Below are positions 10,106 to 18,087 of a stretch of 64,000 nucleotides of DNA, piece after piece. Origin of the DNA: Corynebacterium imitans (lineage in GTDB: Bacteria; Actinomycetota; Actinomycetes; Mycobacteriales; Mycobacteriaceae); assembly GCF_000739455.1 (NCBI RefSeq), contig NZ_CP009211.1, positions 248,001-312,000 of the forward strand, in the 5' to 3' direction. The notes below the pieces were generated by a model. That model was not told the origin of the DNA. It ran no database searches and saw only the letters and a program-made list of their open reading frames with translations. Position 1 is the first letter of the stretch, and every line of letters starts with the position of its first letter. The translations under genes were made by a program, and so were the position numbers.

Positions 10106-10425
10106 GTATCCCAACAGGCTCGTGGGCGTCGCAAAGCAATGGCTCAACCTCAGGTTGACTCTTAGGGTGGGCTTACCAACCAAAGGTTGACACATTAAGG
10201 GGTACTGGAAGGGGTACCCTCAACAAAGCTGGTGCAAGGTGTCCAAAGTCACAAATGCGCGTAGGGGAACCTGGCAAGGTTGAAATCTGCTGGGAGTATG
10301 GAGCGATCCGCAAAAGATATGCTCATTGTGGGAGGTGGGAGGGGGTCTCTCGGCGTGCAAAGCGGACAATAAAGTATGTGACAAGACCAAAGGTTGCCTA
10401 CAGTAGTAGCGACACTGGAGGTGCC
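10106..10425 (+). promoter_or_regulatory. 320-base regulatory region upstream of sdhCAB with repeated inverted motifs
   Basis: No credible gene is present. Visible elements are a palindrome TCAACCT-C-AGGTTGA (10144-10158), a second one CAACC-AAA-GGTTG (10177-10189) whose centre is 32 bases away, and ACC-AAA-GGT followed by TG (10386-10396). A direct repeat of AAGGGGTAC with G4 runs lies near 10197-10218. A -10 box TACAGT (10399-10404) and GGAGG (10417-10421) precede sdhC. The G-run repeats resemble the C-rich/G-rich sites described for RamA; the AGGTTG palindromes I cannot assign. Confidence 0.55.
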
Positions 10426-11199
10426 ATGACTGTACAAAACGCAGACCGTGAAGCAATTCGTCACGGAAAAATCACTGAGAAGCCGCTGCGCGAGCGGCCG
10501 TCCTACCCAACGTGGGCTTTGAAGCTGACCATGGCCATCACTGGCCTTATTTTTGGTCTTTTCGTGCTTGGCCACATGGTGGGCAACCTGAAGATCTTTA
10601 TGCCGCTCGATGCGAACGGGGAGGCGCCGATTGATGCATACGGCCGCTTCCTGCGCGAGATGGGCGAGCCGTTGTTCCCGCACGAGGGCTTCCTGTGGAT
10701 CGTCCGCATTGTGCTGCTTGCCTGCCTGGTGCTGCACATCTGGGGCGCATTCGCGCTGAAGTCGCGCTCGGCGAAGTCCCGCGGCAAGTTCAAGCGCACG
10801 GGCCTGATGGGTGGCTGGCAGTCCACCGCCACCCGCTGGATGCTGGTGACCGGCGTTATTTTGCTGCTGTTCATCATCTTCCACCTGCTGGACCTCACGG
10901 TCGGCCAGGTCGTCGCCTCTGAGCAGTTCATGCACGGTGAGGTGCGCAACAACCTGCTCGCCACGTTTGCGCCTGAGCGCTGGTACGTCACCCTGTTCTA
11001 TGTAGTGGCCAACCTTGCGCTGCTGCTGCACCTGACCCACGGCATCTACCTCGCTGTCTCCGACCTCGGTTGGCTGGGCGAGCGCGGCCGCGGCCTGATG
11101 GTGCTGCTGGCATACGTCCTTCCGTTCATCGTGGTCATCGGCAACGTTGTGATGCCGATCGCCATCATGCTCGGCTGGGTCCCAGGCTTTTCCCGGTAA
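10426..11199 (+). CDS. sdhC: Succinate dehydrogenase membrane anchor, cytochrome b subunit
   Basis: Anchors SdhAB in the membrane and passes electrons to menaquinone. 257 residues with about five transmembrane segments, the type-B layout in which one polypeptide replaces SdhC and SdhD. Several His lie in or near helices (GHMVGN, LVLHIWGAF, FHLLDL, LLHLTHGIYL) and are candidate heme ligands. ATG 10426 is chosen over an upstream in-frame start because GGAGG lies about four bases before it. First gene of sdhCAB. Confidence 0.93.
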   Translation: MTVQNADREAIRHGKITEKPLRERPSYPTWALKLTMAITGLIFGLFVLGHMVGNLKIFMPLDANGEAPIDAYGRFLREMGEPLFPHEGFLWIVRIVLLACLVLHIWGAFALKSRSAKSRGKFKRTGLMGGWQSTATRWMLVTGVILLLFIIFHLLDLTVGQVVASEQFMHGEVRNNLLATFAPERWYVTLFYVVANLALLLHLTHGIYLAVSDLGWLGERGRGLMVLLAYVLPFIVVIGNVVMPIAIMLGWVPGFSR

Positions 11200-11224
11200 C
11201 GGCTGATAGAGGAGAATTACAACT

Positions 11225-13294
11225 ATGACTACCGCATTCAACGCCAACCAGGGCGCACAGAGCGGCGAAGCCGACACCACTGTCACCGCTGCCCAGGACA
11301 CCGCACAGGGCTTCCGCCAGCCGGAGTCCGTCGCGCCTGGTGTGACCCCGGGTCACGTCCTCGAGTCCAACGAGCCGAACCGCGACGAGGTCCGGATGAA
11401 GGACATGTGGGCCTACCAGAAGGACCACATGAACCTGGTCTCCCCGCTGAACCGTCGCAAGTTCACCGTGCTCGTAGTCGGCACCGGCCTGTCCGGCGGT
11501 GCTGCAGCTGCCGCGCTCGGTGAGCTGGGCTACAACGTCAAGGCGTTCACCTACCACGACGCACCGCGTCGTGCGCACTCCATCGCTGCGCAGGGTGGCG
11601 TGAACTCCGCCCGCGGCAAGAAGGTGGACAACGACGGCGCGTACCGCCACACCAAGGACACCGTCAAGGGCGGCGACTACCGCTGCCGCGAGTCCGACTG
11701 CTGGCGTCTGGCCATCGAGTCGGTCCGCGTGATCGACCACATGAACGCCATCGGCGCACCGTTTGCCCGTGAGTACGGCGGCACCCTGGCCACCCGTTCC
11801 TTCGGTGGCGTGCAGGTCTCCCGTACCTACTACACCCGTGGCCAAACGGGCCAGCAGCTGCAGCTGTCCACCGCGTCGGCACTGCAGCGCCAGATCCACC
11901 TGGGCAACGTGGAGATCTTCACCCACAACGACCTGATGGACCTGGTCATCACGGAAGAGGACGGCAAAAAGCGCTGCCGCGGCATTGTCACCCGCAACCT
12001 GATTAACGGCGAGATCGTGCCGTTTACCGGCCACGCTGTCATCCTGGCTACCGGCGGTTACGGCAACGTCTACCACAAGACCACCCTGGCGAAGAACTCC
12101 AACTCTTCCGCCATGATGCGCGCCTACGAGCGCGGCGCTTACCTCGCCTCCCCGGCGTTTATCCAGTTCCACCCGACTGGTCTGCCGGTGAACGCAGAGT
12201 GGCAGGCGAAGACGACGCTGATGTCGGAGTCGCTGCGTAACGACGGTCGTATTTGGACCCCGAAGGAGAAGGGCGACGACCGCGATCCGAAGGACATTCC
12301 GGAAGAGGAGCGCGATTACTTCCTCGAGCGCCGCTACCCTGCGTTCGGCAACCTGGTGCCGCGTGACGTGGCATCCCGCGCCATCTCCCAGCAGCTCAAC
12401 GCCGGCTACGGCGTGGGCCCGCTGCACAACTCCGCGTACCTGGACTTCGCCGACGCAATCGAGCGCCTCGGCGAGGACACGATCCGCGAGCGCTACTCCA
12501 ACCTGTTCGAGATGTACCTGGACTCCACCGGCGAGGACCCGTACAAGGCTCCGATGCGTATCGCCCCGACCGTCCACTTCACCATGGGCGGCCTGTGGAC
12601 CGACTTCAACGAGATGACGTCCATCGACGGCCTGTTCGCCGCCGGTGAGTGCTCCTGGACCTACCACGGCGCGAACCGCCTGGGCGCGAACTCCCTGCTG
12701 TCGGCTTCCGTCGATGGCTGGTTCACCCTGCCGTTTACGGTGCCGAACTACCTGGCCAACCACCTCGGCGAGGAGCGCCTGGCGGAGGACGCACCGGAGG
12801 TCGCCGAGGCTGTCAACCGCGCCAAGGACATGGTCGAGCAGATCATGAACGTCAAGGGCAATGACCCGCACGGCCCGGAGTACTTCCACAAGCAGCTCGG
12901 CGAGATCCTCTACGAGCACTGTGGTGTCTCCCGTACCGTTGAGGGCCTGCAGGAGGGCATCAAGAAGATCCGCGCCCTGCGCGAGGACTTCCGTGCCAAC
13001 ATCTCCGTCCCGGGCTCCGCTGATGAGATGAACCAGACGCTCGAGGCCGCACTCCGCCTGGCTGACTACATCAACCTGGGCGAGCTCATGTGCATCGACG
13101 CGCTTGACCGCGACGAGTCCTGCGGTGCGCACTACCGCATGGATCACCTCTCCGAGGACGGCGAGGCTGAGCGTGACGACGAGAACTGGTGCTTCGTCTC
13201 CGCGTGGGAGCCGGCTGGCGAGGGCGAGTTCATTCGCCACGCAGAACCCCTGTACTTTGATTCGATCCCGCTGATGACAAGGAACTACAAGTAA
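11225..13294 (+). CDS. sdhA: Succinate dehydrogenase flavoprotein subunit
   Basis: Catalytic subunit that oxidises succinate to fumarate with covalently bound FAD. 689 residues. Visible motifs are VVGTGLSGGAAAAAL (FAD binding), AHSIAAQGGVNSA with the probable His attachment site, the active-site region QFHPTGLP and HFTMGGLWTD, and GANRLGANSLL. The start ATG has AGAGGAGA about nine bases upstream. It follows sdhC by 25 bases and its stop overlaps the sdhB start. Confidence 0.96.
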   Translation: MTTAFNANQGAQSGEADTTVTAAQDTAQGFRQPESVAPGVTPGHVLESNEPNRDEVRMKDMWAYQKDHMNLVSPLNRRKFTVLVVGTGLSGGAAAAALGELGYNVKAFTYHDAPRRAHSIAAQGGVNSARGKKVDNDGAYRHTKDTVKGGDYRCRESDCWRLAIESVRVIDHMNAIGAPFAREYGGTLATRSFGGVQVSRTYYTRGQTGQQLQLSTASALQRQIHLGNVEIFTHNDLMDLVITEEDGKKRCRGIVTRNLINGEIVPFTGHAVILATGGYGNVYHKTTLAKNSNSSAMMRAYERGAYLASPAFIQFHPTGLPVNAEWQAKTTLMSESLRNDGRIWTPKEKGDDRDPKDIPEEERDYFLERRYPAFGNLVPRDVASRAISQQLNAGYGVGPLHNSAYLDFADAIERLGEDTIRERYSNLFEMYLDSTGEDPYKAPMRIAPTVHFTMGGLWTDFNEMTSIDGLFAAGECSWTYHGANRLGANSLLSASVDGWFTLPFTVPNYLANHLGEERLAEDAPEVAEAVNRAKDMVEQIMNVKGNDPHGPEYFHKQLGEILYEHCGVSRTVEGLQEGIKKIRALREDFRANISVPGSADEMNQTLEAALRLADYINLGELMCIDALDRDESCGAHYRMDHLSEDGEAERDDENWCFVSAWEPAGEGEFIRHAEPLYFDSIPLMTRNYK

Positions 13295-14043
13295 TGAAAC
13301 TGACACTTGAGATCTGGCGTCAGGCCGGACCCGACACTGACGGGCACTTTGAGACGGTGCAGGTAGATGACGCCGTCGAGCAGATGTCCATCCTGGAGCT
13401 CCTCGACCACGTGAACAACAACCTGGTCGAGGAAGGCAAGGAGCCCTTCGTCTTCGCCTCTGACTGCCGCGAGGGCATCTGTGGCACCTGTGGCCTGAGC
13501 GTGAACGGCCGCCCGCACGGCGCCGACACGAACATCACGGCCTGCCTGCAGCGCCTGTACAACTACAACGACGGCGACACGCTGAAGATCGAGCCCTTCC
13601 GCTCCGGCGCGTTCCCGGTGATCAAGGACCTCACCGTGGATCGCTCCGCACTGGACCGCGTGATGCAGCAGGGCGGCTACGTCTCCGTCAACGCCGGTAC
13701 TGCACCGGACGCCGACACGCTGGCTGTCAACCACCACGACGCGGAGACCGCGCTGGACTACGCCGCCTGCATCGGCTGCGGTGCCTGCGTGGCTGCCTGC
13801 CCGAACGGTGCTGCGCACCTGTTCACGGGCGCGAAGCTCAAGCACCTGAAGCTGCTGCCCTTGGGCAAGCAGGAGCGCGGCCGTCGTGCCCGCAACATGG
13901 TCGACGAGCTGGAGACCAACTTCGGCCACTGCTCGCTCTACGGCGAGTGTGCGGATGTGTGCCCGGCGGGTATCCCGCTGGACGCGGTCGGCGCAATCAA
14001 CGCCGAGCGTGCGCGCGCAGCCTTCCGCGGTGGCGACGACTAG
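13294..14043 (+). CDS. sdhB: Succinate dehydrogenase iron-sulfur subunit
   Basis: Electron-transfer subunit, 249 residues. The N-terminal plant-type ferredoxin domain carries CREGICGTC plus a later Cys. The C-terminal part carries CIGCGACVAACPNG and CSLYGECADVCPAG for the further clusters. The ATG shares its A with the sdhA stop (TAATG), indicating translational coupling. Confidence 0.95.
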   Translation: MKLTLEIWRQAGPDTDGHFETVQVDDAVEQMSILELLDHVNNNLVEEGKEPFVFASDCREGICGTCGLSVNGRPHGADTNITACLQRLYNYNDGDTLKIEPFRSGAFPVIKDLTVDRSALDRVMQQGGYVSVNAGTAPDADTLAVNHHDAETALDYAACIGCGACVAACPNGAAHLFTGAKLKHLKLLPLGKQERGRRARNMVDELETNFGHCSLYGECADVCPAGIPLDAVGAINAERARAAFRGGDD

Positions 14044-14050
14044 GCCGTCG

Positions 14051-14056
14051 TATAAT
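14051..14056 (+). promoter_or_regulatory. Perfect -10 box (TATAAT) inside an inverted repeat
   Basis: TATAAT lies eight bases after the sdhB stop. It is flanked by GTCGT (14047-14051) and ACGAC (14058-14062), so the -10 sits inside a small palindrome that a repressor could occupy. It would drive the gene at 14110 apart from sdhCAB. Confidence 0.6.
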
Positions 14057-14109
14057 GACGACAGAGTATTGACCGAGTATTTGACGCAGGACTAGAGAAA
14101 AGAGTCATC

Positions 14110-14481
14110 ATGGCTTCCGAGCACGCTGTTGCAGACATCAGGAGCGAATCCTTCCCGGACTACGAGCCGGCTATTCAGGACACCTACATTGAGGGCTACG
14201 ACCCGGTTTCCCTCGCCGCGCCCCATGCATCGCTGAACAAGCACGCCACCTGGATCTCGATGGGGCTGATCCTGGCCTCCTTGCACGGTTTCGGTATGGC
14301 TGTGTGGGGCGGTGCCGCAATGCTCTACGGCTTCGGCGCTCAGCAGCACGACTACGCCCAGATCATGCTCATCATCGGCGTGGTTGAGATGGTCCTCACC
14401 CTCGTCGGCGGTGCTGCCCTGTTGGGCGTGGGTCGTAAGGACTACAAGGCTTACCGCAAGGCCACCGGCCGCGTGAACTAG
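14110..14481 (+). CDS. Small conserved membrane protein downstream of sdhB
   Basis: 123 residues with a hydrophilic N-terminus of about 45 residues and two hydrophobic segments (WISMGLILASLHGFGMAVWGG and IMLIIGVVEMVLTLVGGAALL). A ribosome binding site (AGAGAAAAGAG) precedes the ATG. Its position after sdhB suggests a link to respiration, but no function is recognisable. It has its own TATAAT promoter and ends at a strong terminator. Confidence 0.8.
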   Translation: MASEHAVADIRSESFPDYEPAIQDTYIEGYDPVSLAAPHASLNKHATWISMGLILASLHGFGMAVWGGAAMLYGFGAQQHDYAQIMLIIGVVEMVLTLVGGAALLGVGRKDYKAYRKATGRVN

Positions 14482-14498
14482 TCACTGCGCCAAATCTT

Positions 14499-14544
14499 AA
14501 ACTCCCCGTCCGGGAACGCAGAGGTTCTCGGGCGGGGAGTTTTG
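14499..14544 (+). terminator. Intrinsic terminator
   Basis: AACTCCCCG-T-CCG-G-GAAC pairs with GTTC-T-CGG-G-CGGGGAGTT and is followed by TTT. It closes the sdh region. Confidence 0.88.
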
Positions 14545-14593
14545 CGTGCGCGGCCACTCGTGACTTGAGTCGAGCCCGCAGTACCTGCCCTGC

Positions 14594-14599
14594 CATAAT
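14594..14599 (+). promoter_or_regulatory. -10 box (CATAAT) for a leaderless DUF445 transcript
   Basis: CATAAT ends six bases before the ATG at 14606. No ribosome binding site is seen, so the mRNA probably starts at the ATG. Confidence 0.5.
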
Positions 14600-14605
14600 C
14601 GGGGT

Positions 14606-15886
14606 ATGGCTCAGCACGCGCTCATGCCCGCGCCCGCGAATGAAGAGGCGCGGCGGCGGACTTTAAGAAACCACAAGATCTTCGTTACCAGCCTGCTTGG
14701 GCTGATGGCGGTGATCTTCCTATCCTGCTCCTGGTGGCAATCCACCGGTAGCGCGCCCGCCTGGGTGGGGTATGTGCGCGCGGCCGCGGAGGCCGGCATG
14801 GTCGGCGGGCTCGCCGACTGGTTCGCCGTGACCGCCCTGTTCCGCTATCCCATGGGCATCCCGATCCCGCACACGGCGATTATCCCCAACAAGAAGGACC
14901 AGGTCGCCGACGCGCTCAGCGAGTTCGTGAGCGAGAACTTCCTCAACGCACAGACGATCACGCAGAAGGTGATGGAGGCCAAGCTGCCCGAGCGCGTCGG
15001 CGCGTGGCTCGCGCAGCCTGCAAACGCCGAACGCGTGAGCGAAGAGGTCGGCGTCTTCACCGTCCGCCTGGTGCGCGGCATCAACCCGGCGGATGCGGAG
15101 GCACTCATCAACACGCAGCTGATAGACCGGCTCGCGGAGCCGACGTGGGGCCCGCCGCTCGGCCGCGCGCTCGACGGCTTCATCGCGGACGGCAAGGCCG
15201 AACCCATCGTGGATGACATCATCGCCTGGTCCCGCACCAAGCTCGGTGGGATGGAGGAGAGCATCATCACGCTTATCGACGAGCGCATGCCCCGCTGGGC
15301 CCCCAAGTTTGCCAAGGACCTGGTGGGGGAGAAGGTCTATTCCGAGCTGGTGAAGTTCATGGCCGAGGTAGACCATGACCCGAATCACGAGGCCCGCCGC
15401 GCGATCCGCCGCCAGCTCAACCAGTTCGCCCAGGACCTGCAGTTCGACGGCGAGATGATCGCGCGCGTCGAGGCGCTGAAGACCGACGTGATGGGCTCGA
15501 ACGCAGTGACCGCTGCCGCGGGCAACATCTGGGAGCAGGTCTCCGAGGCACTCATCGCCAACGCCTCGGATGCGGACAGCTTGCTGCGCCGCAAGGTGGC
15601 CAGCGCCGCGCAGGAGTGGGGCGAGAAGCTGGCGCACGACGAAAAGGTGCGCGCCGCGGCAGAGGAGAAGCTGGAGAAGGCGGTGCACTACGCCGCCGAC
15701 AACGGCGCGGACCAGATCGTCGGCATTATTGCGGAGACGATCCAGCGCTGGGACGGTCGCGAGGCTTCCGACAAAATCGAGCTGATGGTGGGCAAGGACC
15801 TGCAGTTCATTCGCCTCAACGGCACGATCGTGGGTGCGCTCGCCGGTCTGGTTATTTACACTGTGTCTCAACTGCTCTTTTTCTAA
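14606..15886 (+). CDS. DUF445 family membrane-anchored protein
   Basis: 426 residues. An N-terminal hydrophobic segment (about 27-45) is followed by the conserved block GGLADWFAVTALFRYPMGIPIPHTAIIPNKKD, then a long alpha-helical region, with a closing transmembrane helix (IVGALAGLVIYTVSQLLFF). Both termini being membrane-anchored with a helical middle is the usual DUF445 layout. The biochemical role of the family is unknown. Starts the run 14606-16754; the next gene begins 13 bases after its stop. Confidence 0.85.
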   Translation: MAQHALMPAPANEEARRRTLRNHKIFVTSLLGLMAVIFLSCSWWQSTGSAPAWVGYVRAAAEAGMVGGLADWFAVTALFRYPMGIPIPHTAIIPNKKDQVADALSEFVSENFLNAQTITQKVMEAKLPERVGAWLAQPANAERVSEEVGVFTVRLVRGINPADAEALINTQLIDRLAEPTWGPPLGRALDGFIADGKAEPIVDDIIAWSRTKLGGMEESIITLIDERMPRWAPKFAKDLVGEKVYSELVKFMAEVDHDPNHEARRAIRRQLNQFAQDLQFDGEMIARVEALKTDVMGSNAVTAAAGNIWEQVSEALIANASDADSLLRRKVASAAQEWGEKLAHDEKVRAAAEEKLEKAVHYAADNGADQIVGIIAETIQRWDGREASDKIELMVGKDLQFIRLNGTIVGALAGLVIYTVSQLLFF

Positions 15887-15899
15887 CAAAGGATGATTC

Positions 15900-16433
15900 A
15901 TGACTGAGAACACTTCCTCGGGTAAGCACGCCGCACACGAAGAGAACACCGCCGCCGACGGGCTGCGCGCCAACCTGCGCGACGCAGGCCAGGCCCTGCT
16001 TGCCGCCGGTTCCTCGCTCGGCTCGCTGCTGAGCAAGCAGGCGGGCAAGTACGCCGAGGACCTGCCGGGCAAGCTCAAGGCAGCCACCGCCAGCGCGCGC
16101 GAGCGCCTGGATAGCGCCTCGGATGAGAGCGAGGTGCGCGCGGCGGCCTCCAACTTTGTTGCCGAGGCGGAGAAGCAGTTCCAGGCCTTCCAGAAGCGCG
16201 ACCTGGAGCTTTCCGACGAGGTCATGGCCACCCTGCGCAGCACGGTGGAGGATGTGCGCGGCACGTTTAACAGCAAGATTGATGAGCTGCGCGCCAAGGA
16301 CACCGACGGCGTGCTCGAGGACGTCCGCCAGCGTCTGGAAGCGCTGTTCGGGCGCGTGCAGGAGCAGTTTGCGGGCAAGGATGAGACGCCGGATATCATC
16401 GAGGGCGAAATCGTTGCCGAGGATGGAAAGTAA
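15900..16433 (+). CDS. Hydrophilic helical protein of unknown function
   Basis: 177 residues, mostly charged and Ala-rich, predicted helical and probably coiled-coil (for example FVAEAEKQFQAFQKRDLELSDEVM). No signal peptide or membrane span. AAAGGATG lies just before the start. It sits in an apparent operon between the DUF445 and DUF2516 genes. No function recognised. Confidence 0.78.
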   Translation: MTENTSSGKHAAHEENTAADGLRANLRDAGQALLAAGSSLGSLLSKQAGKYAEDLPGKLKAATASARERLDSASDESEVRAAASNFVAEAEKQFQAFQKRDLELSDEVMATLRSTVEDVRGTFNSKIDELRAKDTDGVLEDVRQRLEALFGRVQEQFAGKDETPDIIEGEIVAEDGK

Positions 16434-16436
16434 CCC

Positions 16437-16754
16437 ATGCCCATTCCCTTTGACTTGAGCACGGTCGGACTGATCGTGTCGATCCCGAACATGGTGAGCG
16501 CCGCGCTGTTCCTCGTGGTGGGGATCGCAGGCTTCGTCGGCCTCTACTTCGCGGCCACCACTCGCCCGGACGCTTTCGAAGCCGCGGATCGGCAGTCCAA
16601 GGGTGCCTGGTGCGCGATCCTGGGCCTGTCCGGGTTGGTGTGCCTGCTCAGCTTCCCGTTCGTGATGTGGTTCGGTGCCGTGGCGATCGGCATCTACTGG
16701 TTTGATGTCAAGCCGCAGATCGACGGCATCCTCAACGGCAACTACGGCTACTAG
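16437..16754 (+). CDS. DUF2516 family small membrane protein
   Basis: 105 residues with about three hydrophobic segments and the C-terminal motif AIGIYWFDVKPQIDGILNGNYGY. It resembles the actinobacterial DUF2516 family, function unknown. It starts three bases after the previous stop, so it is cotranscribed with it. Confidence 0.78.
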   Translation: MPIPFDLSTVGLIVSIPNMVSAALFLVVGIAGFVGLYFAATTRPDAFEAADRQSKGAWCAILGLSGLVCLLSFPFVMWFGAVAIGIYWFDVKPQIDGILNGNYGY

Positions 16755-16771
16755 GGTGCTCTCACACGCTG

Positions 16772-17296
16772 ATGAACGATATAGAGTGGCTGGCCACCCG
16801 CTGCGGCACCTTTGTCGCTGGGAGGCCTTTTTCTCTCCCTGCAGCCCCAGGGACGGCCGGGCTGGTCGTGGAGCCGACCCAGATCCCGCAGGCGGTGCGC
16901 ACCGGTCTTGAGGTGATCGCCGTGGTGGGCTGGCCCACGGGCCGCCACCACAGCGTGATTAAGGCCGTCGAAGCACGACTCGCGGTGGAAGCAGGCGCGG
17001 ACGCGCTGTGGCTCGCCTTGGACCCCGATGCCGCGCCTGAGGCCATGCTTGCCGACGCCATCGCGGTCCACCAATCCCTCACCGTTGAAGTCGGCATCGT
17101 GTGCCCCGGCACGCCCGATCCGGCCGTGGTGCGCGTCGCCGAGCAGCTCGGCGCGTCGTGCCTGGCGGTGCCCGCGTCCGCCCCGCTGCCCGAAACCTCC
17201 CTGGACATCTGCGTCTTTAATGCCGAGCCGGGGCAGGAGGCCGCGATCGAGTGGCTGGAGGCGGGCGCGGCCCGCGTGTTCGCTCGCCCCGCTTAG
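16772..17296 (+). CDS. Truncated, degenerate deoxyribose-phosphate aldolase-like protein
   Basis: 174 residues. The segment EVIAVVGWPTGRHHSVIKAVEARLAVEAGADALWLALD clearly resembles the first half of DeoC, where a VVGFPSG-K/H motif precedes the substrate barrel strands. The later DeoC motifs with the Schiff-base Lys (KTSTG-like) and the second Lys (K-GG-R) are absent, and the protein is about 50 residues short of the usual 220. It may be a decaying deoC or a repurposed barrel. The reading frame is intact and codon use matches its neighbours. Confidence 0.65.
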   Translation: MNDIEWLATRCGTFVAGRPFSLPAAPGTAGLVVEPTQIPQAVRTGLEVIAVVGWPTGRHHSVIKAVEARLAVEAGADALWLALDPDAAPEAMLADAIAVHQSLTVEVGIVCPGTPDPAVVRVAEQLGASCLAVPASAPLPETSLDICVFNAEPGQEAAIEWLEAGAARVFARPA

Positions 17297-17302
17297 GCCT
17301 GC

Positions 17303-18082
17303 CTAGGCCCCGAAGTTTTGGCCCTGCATCTGTTGCAGGTCGTTGAAGTTCACGTTCTCGCCAGCCATGGTCACGCGCACCCCGCCGGGGACGACCGTGA
17401 ACTCTTCGATGCGCAGCTGGCCGGCCCCCTGGTTTTCCATGCCCTGGTTCATCGCGTCGCTCAGCGCGCCTGCGGCCTCGTCTGGCAGGTCGAAGCCGAA
17501 GAGCTTGGTGCCGGTGGCCTCGAAGCGCATCTGCCCACCCTCGGTGACCGGCTTGAGGTCCAGGCTGGCCACCCCGCCGCTGAACGCGATGTGGATGGTG
17601 CCCGCCTCGGGGTCGGTGTTGACGTCGGAGACGTTGATGATGTCGCTGAGGAAGGAGTCCTCGCCCATCTGCTCGCGGAGCTGCTGGTTGAGCATGGCGC
17701 GGATCAGCTCGTTGGTCAGTTCGGTGTCCAGGCGCAGGGAATCAGCGATCGGCTCGCCGGAGCCGTAGCGCATATTGTCCATCTGCACGTGGGAGGCGGG
17801 TTCGCCGTAGATCTCGTCGCCGTTGACCACCAGAGTCGACGGTGTCTCGATGTCGATGTGCGGCAGCTTGCCGGAGGCGAGCCCGAAGATCACCGGTTGG
17901 GGGCCAAAGGACACCTTCGGCTCGGCCGGCTCAGCCTCGCTACTGGCGTCAGACTGCGCGCCCGCCGAGTACTCGGAGGTGATTTGGTTGGCCATGAACA
18001 TGCGGATCCCGCCCTCGGCGATGAGCAGGAGGACCAGTAGCACGGCAAGGATGCCGACGATGACTTTCCACGCAGTTTTCAT
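17303..18082 (-). CDS. LmeA-like / DUF2993 membrane-anchored lipid-binding protein
   Basis: 259 residues with an N-terminal transmembrane anchor (WKVIVGILAVLLVLLLIAEGG), then a periplasmic domain beginning RMFMANQITSEY. Anchor plus repeated beta-rich DUF2993 layout matches mycobacterial LmeA, which binds phospholipid and affects lipomannan elongation; the role here is inferred. ATG 18082 is preferred to the longer open frame because the anchor then lies at the N-terminus and a TACACT -10 box lies seven bases upstream. It follows the methyltransferase gene by five bases. Confidence 0.7.
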   Translation of the reverse strand: MKTAWKVIVGILAVLLVLLLIAEGGIRMFMANQITSEYSAGAQSDASSEAEPAEPKVSFGPQPVIFGLASGKLPHIDIETPSTLVVNGDEIYGEPASHVQMDNMRYGSGEPIADSLRLDTELTNELIRAMLNQQLREQMGEDSFLSDIINVSDVNTDPEAGTIHIAFSGGVASLDLKPVTEGGQMRFEATGTKLFGFDLPDEAAGALSDAMNQGMENQGAGQLRIEEFTVVPGGVRVTMAGENVNFNDLQQMQGQNFGA

Positions 18083-18087
18083 GCGGC

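Noticed and set aside
8495..10195. 566-codon minus-strand frame opposite lpd.
   Set aside because: Mirror of lpd coding sequence; no domain.
10230..10255. GTGTCCAAAGTCACA as a GlxR (cAMP receptor) site.
   Set aside because: Only the right half-site TCACA fits; the left half and spacing do not match TGTGA-N6-TCACA.
11165..13306. 713-codon open frame on the minus strand opposite sdhA.
   Set aside because: Shadow of sdhA; no recognisable domain and no start signals.
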